64,000 nucleotides of DNA, from positions 1 through 64,000 of the forward strand of contig JABHZQ010000004.1 in the NCBI GenBank assembly GCA_018656555.1, in the 5' to 3' direction. The stretch is from an archaeon. Lineage in GTDB: Archaea > Nanobdellota > Nanobdellia > SCGC-AAA011-G17 > GW2011-AR17. Each line of letters begins with the position of its first letter. The first letter of the stretch is position 1. Shown piece after piece: positions 61,336 to 64,000 of this stretch. The position numbers and the translations under genes are program-made. The notes below the pieces were generated by a model. That model saw only the letters and a program-made list of their open reading frames with translations, was not told the origin of the DNA and searched no databases.

Positions 61336-62577
61336 TCAAATCTTCTTCTTTAAATTATAAATAAATATAATTAAGAACAAACCAGAACCTAAAAGAAACA
61401 TAGAATTGATTCCATAATTATCAGCTAATAGTCCAGCAGTTAAAGGACCTAAACCTAATGCAATATTAGTCAAAGCTAATAAAATAGCAGTCATCTCTCC
61501 AACCTTTTTCTTAGGCATTAGTCTAGTTATCTTTCCTTGGAAAATAACAAGTATCATTGAAAAAGGAATAGCTATTGCAATAATTAGAATAAATAACAAC
61601 CATAAAGATTGAACAAAGAACATTATTAAAAGAGCACCAATACTAACAATTAATCCCAACATAACAACTCTTTTTTTCTTTACAATTGAAGCATAAACTG
61701 GCTCAAAAAATGCAGGCAAGTACAATAATGCAAATAAAACACCTATAACAAAGAAGCTAGCATTAATCTCTCTAAAAAATAAAGGCAGCATTAAAGGTAA
61801 AAATCCATGACAGAACTTCAACAAGAACATACTAATAAAAAATCCTCTTAATTCTTTATTCTTAAAAAAATCCTTTAACTCCCTCTTAAAACTTGCAAGA
61901 CCTATTCCTCTAACTCCCTCTCGAATTGTACCCTGTTTCTTATCTGGTAAAAAGGCCAACACAAAAAGAGCAATAAATGAAAATATAGATACAGAATAAA
62001 ATAAATTATACCCCCAAAGACTAATTAAATAACCTCCAAGAACACTTCCAGTAACCATAGCAGCAACCCAACCAGCATCATACAAACCATAAGACAACAT
62101 CTCTTTGTTCTTAGGTGAGTGTTTTCTCACATAGTACTCTAAAGATAACCATAAAAGAGTAGAAGCTAATGCATGATAAAAAACAAACAACATAAAGTTC
62201 CACATTGCAGTTAATTGAAGTAAAAGAAAACCCATTGGGACATACAACAACAATGCAACCATCAATAGTCTTCTAGGTTGTATCTTATCTAGAACACCAC
62301 CTAATACAAAGGAAAACAAAAAGGAAAAAATGTAAAACATAAACATAGCAACCCCAAGATTAGAATAACTACCTAAAATCTCTTCATAATATATTGGAGT
62401 AAAAGCACTGATCAAACCCCAACCCATAACATAAACAAAAGCAAGAATAGCAGCTCGCTTAATACTCTTCGGCAAACTATCTATCTGAGAAAAAAATCCT
62501 ATTTCACCTCTTTTATTGTGATGATAGACCATTCTATGGTGTAAATCTTGTTGGATTTCTTGGGAAAGGAATTGCAT
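61336..62577 (-). CDS. Major facilitator superfamily transporter
   Basis: About 12 TM; GGVLDKIQPRRLLMVALLLY, GLLADNYGINSMF. Confidence 0.85.
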   Translation of the reverse strand: MQFLSQEIQQDLHHRMVYHHNKRGEIGFFSQIDSLPKSIKRAAILAFVYVMGWGLISAFTPIYYEEILGSYSNLGVAMFMFYIFSFLFSFVLGGVLDKIQPRRLLMVALLLYVPMGFLLLQLTAMWNFMLFVFYHALASTLLWLSLEYYVRKHSPKNKEMLSYGLYDAGWVAAMVTGSVLGGYLISLWGYNLFYSVSIFSFIALFVLAFLPDKKQGTIREGVRGIGLASFKRELKDFFKNKELRGFFISMFLLKFCHGFLPLMLPLFFREINASFFVIGVLFALLYLPAFFEPVYASIVKKKRVVMLGLIVSIGALLIMFFVQSLWLLFILIIAIAIPFSMILVIFQGKITRLMPKKKVGEMTAILLALTNIALGLGPLTAGLLADNYGINSMFLLGSGLFLIIFIYNLKKKI

Positions 62578-63823
62578 CCTTAATAGTATCTAACCCACAA
62601 ATCCAAGAGATCACTCTCTCAACACCCATACCAAATCCTCCATGAGGAACAGAACCATACCTTCTAGTGTCAAAGTAATACTCATAATTATTCAAATCTT
62701 CTCCTTCTTTTGTCAATCTCTCTTTCAATAATTCAACATCTGTCTCTCTCTGTGAAGCCCCAAACAATTCACCATATCCATCAGGGCCAATAACATCAAA
62801 CCCAAGAACAACTTTATTATCTTCAGGATCTTCTTTCATGTAGAAAGCCTTAACTTCCTTAGGATATCTTGTAACAATTATTGGAGTATCATACAACTCC
62901 CCTAACTTGTCTTCTTCAATAGTTCTAAGATCTTTACCCCATTTAACTTTCAGCTTGCACTTTTTATCTAAAATCTTCAATGCTTCAGTGTAAGTAATTC
63001 TAGGGAATTTTTTCTTTGCAGTAGCTTCTAGTTTCTTAGTATCTCTTTTTAGGATCTCTAATTCTTCTTTACAATCTTTTAGAACTAGTTTTACAATATT
63101 TCTTAGTAAGCCTTCTGCTTCATCCTGTAAATCATCAAAAGTATTCCATAAAATTTCCATCTCAGCATGCCAGTACTCTGTTAAGTGTCTTGAAGTAACA
63201 CTCTTTTCAGCTCTGAAAGATGGTGCAATACAATATATCTTTTCTAGAGAAAAAATAGCAGCTTCAGCATATAACTGCCAAGTCTGAGCTAAATACAACT
63301 CTTTACCAAAATAAGGAACAGTAAACATAGTACTTCCTCCCTCTCCTTGAGTTGCTTGGAAAATTGGACTTTGAAACTCATAGTAATCATTACTTCTAAA
63401 ATAATCATGAATAGCTCCAAATACCTTACTTCGTATTTTCATAATAGCATTCATCTTTCTTGATCTTAACCATAAGTGTCTGTTATCAGCTAAGAACTCT
63501 GTAGAAAGGTCTTTAGCTATTGGAAAAACTTCAGAAAAATGAACAACATTTAATTTTTCTACTTTAATCTCATAACCAGTTGGTGCTCTATCATCTTTTG
63601 AAACCTTTCCATCAATCTCAACAGCACTCTCAGTAAGTATTTTTTCAGCATCTTTCCATATATTTTCACTAACCTTTTCTTTTTCAACAACACATTGAAT
63701 TATATTTTTAGAATCTCTCATAATTAAGAAAATTAAATTCTTTCCTTTCCGAATCCTATAAACCCAGCCTTTAATATGTGTCTTTCCTTTACCTTTTTTT
63801 ATAGTTTCTTGGATGCCTACCAT
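62534..63823 (-). CDS. asnS: Asparaginyl-tRNA synthetase
   Basis: FRAEKSVTSRHLTEYWHAEMEILW; GGFGMGVERVISWICGLDTIKDAIPFPRNPTRFTP. Confidence 0.9.
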   Translation of the reverse strand: MVGIQETIKKGKGKTHIKGWVYRIRKGKNLIFLIMRDSKNIIQCVVEKEKVSENIWKDAEKILTESAVEIDGKVSKDDRAPTGYEIKVEKLNVVHFSEVFPIAKDLSTEFLADNRHLWLRSRKMNAIMKIRSKVFGAIHDYFRSNDYYEFQSPIFQATQGEGGSTMFTVPYFGKELYLAQTWQLYAEAAIFSLEKIYCIAPSFRAEKSVTSRHLTEYWHAEMEILWNTFDDLQDEAEGLLRNIVKLVLKDCKEELEILKRDTKKLEATAKKKFPRITYTEALKILDKKCKLKVKWGKDLRTIEEDKLGELYDTPIIVTRYPKEVKAFYMKEDPEDNKVVLGFDVIGPDGYGELFGASQRETDVELLKERLTKEGEDLNNYEYYFDTRRYGSVPHGGFGMGVERVISWICGLDTIKDAIPFPRNPTRFTP

Positions 63824-63890
63824 CCTCTCAATAAATTTACCTTAATATAAAAACCTTACCTTTTTAAATAACGATTTTATTCTAAAAACT

Positions 63891-64000
63891 ATGTTTAAAC
63901 TAACAAACCAAGATGGAAATGCAAGAACTGGTGTACTAACAACTCCTCATGGAGAGGTAGAAACTCCTTTCTTTATGCCAGTTGCAACTAAAGCAGTTGG
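63891..64000 (+). CDS. tRNA-guanine transglycosylase family protein, partial (runs off right edge)
   Basis: [36 protein letters not shown]. Confidence 0.85.
   Translation, partial: MFKLTNQDGNARTGVLTTPHGEVETPFFMPVATKAV

Overview
The window is a gene-dense, AT-rich archaeal chromosome segment. It carries split RNA polymerase genes (rpoH, B'', B', A', A''), an L30e-like protein, a NusA-like KH protein, archaeal-type S12/S7/L35Ae/L10e, Orc1/Cdc6, archaeal-type tRNAs and FtsZ. Small, often leaderless genes, many microproteins and many secreted lineage-specific proteins suggest a DPANN-like lineage (Woesearchaeota/Pacearchaeota type); that placement is inference. No rRNA, CRISPR array, prophage or IS element was seen. 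Main points of interest: (1) three of four clear tRNA genes have noncanonical hairpin-forming insertions (iMet and Phe in the D-loop, Asp in the T-loop), and a fifth tRNA-like gene has a collapsed anticodon arm; (2) two LAGLIDADG-type ORFs lie next to the D-loop-interrupted tRNAs, and both have the same GC-rich ~25-30 nt element directly upstream of the TATA box, with a diverged third copy upstream of a pair of microprotein ORFs; (3) a compact cluster of two ATP-grasp ligases, an amino-acid racemase-like enzyme, an intact C39-type peptidase and a C39-like protein lacking catalytic residues has a perfect dyad at its predicted transcription start; (4) a surface-protein island includes a possible beta-barrel protein and a family of small YWY-motif Ig-like domains; (5) a nucleotidyltransferase with a possible HEPN-like helical region is embedded in a ribosomal-protein cluster. 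All calls come from reading the sequence and the supplied ORFs; no database search or folding was run.
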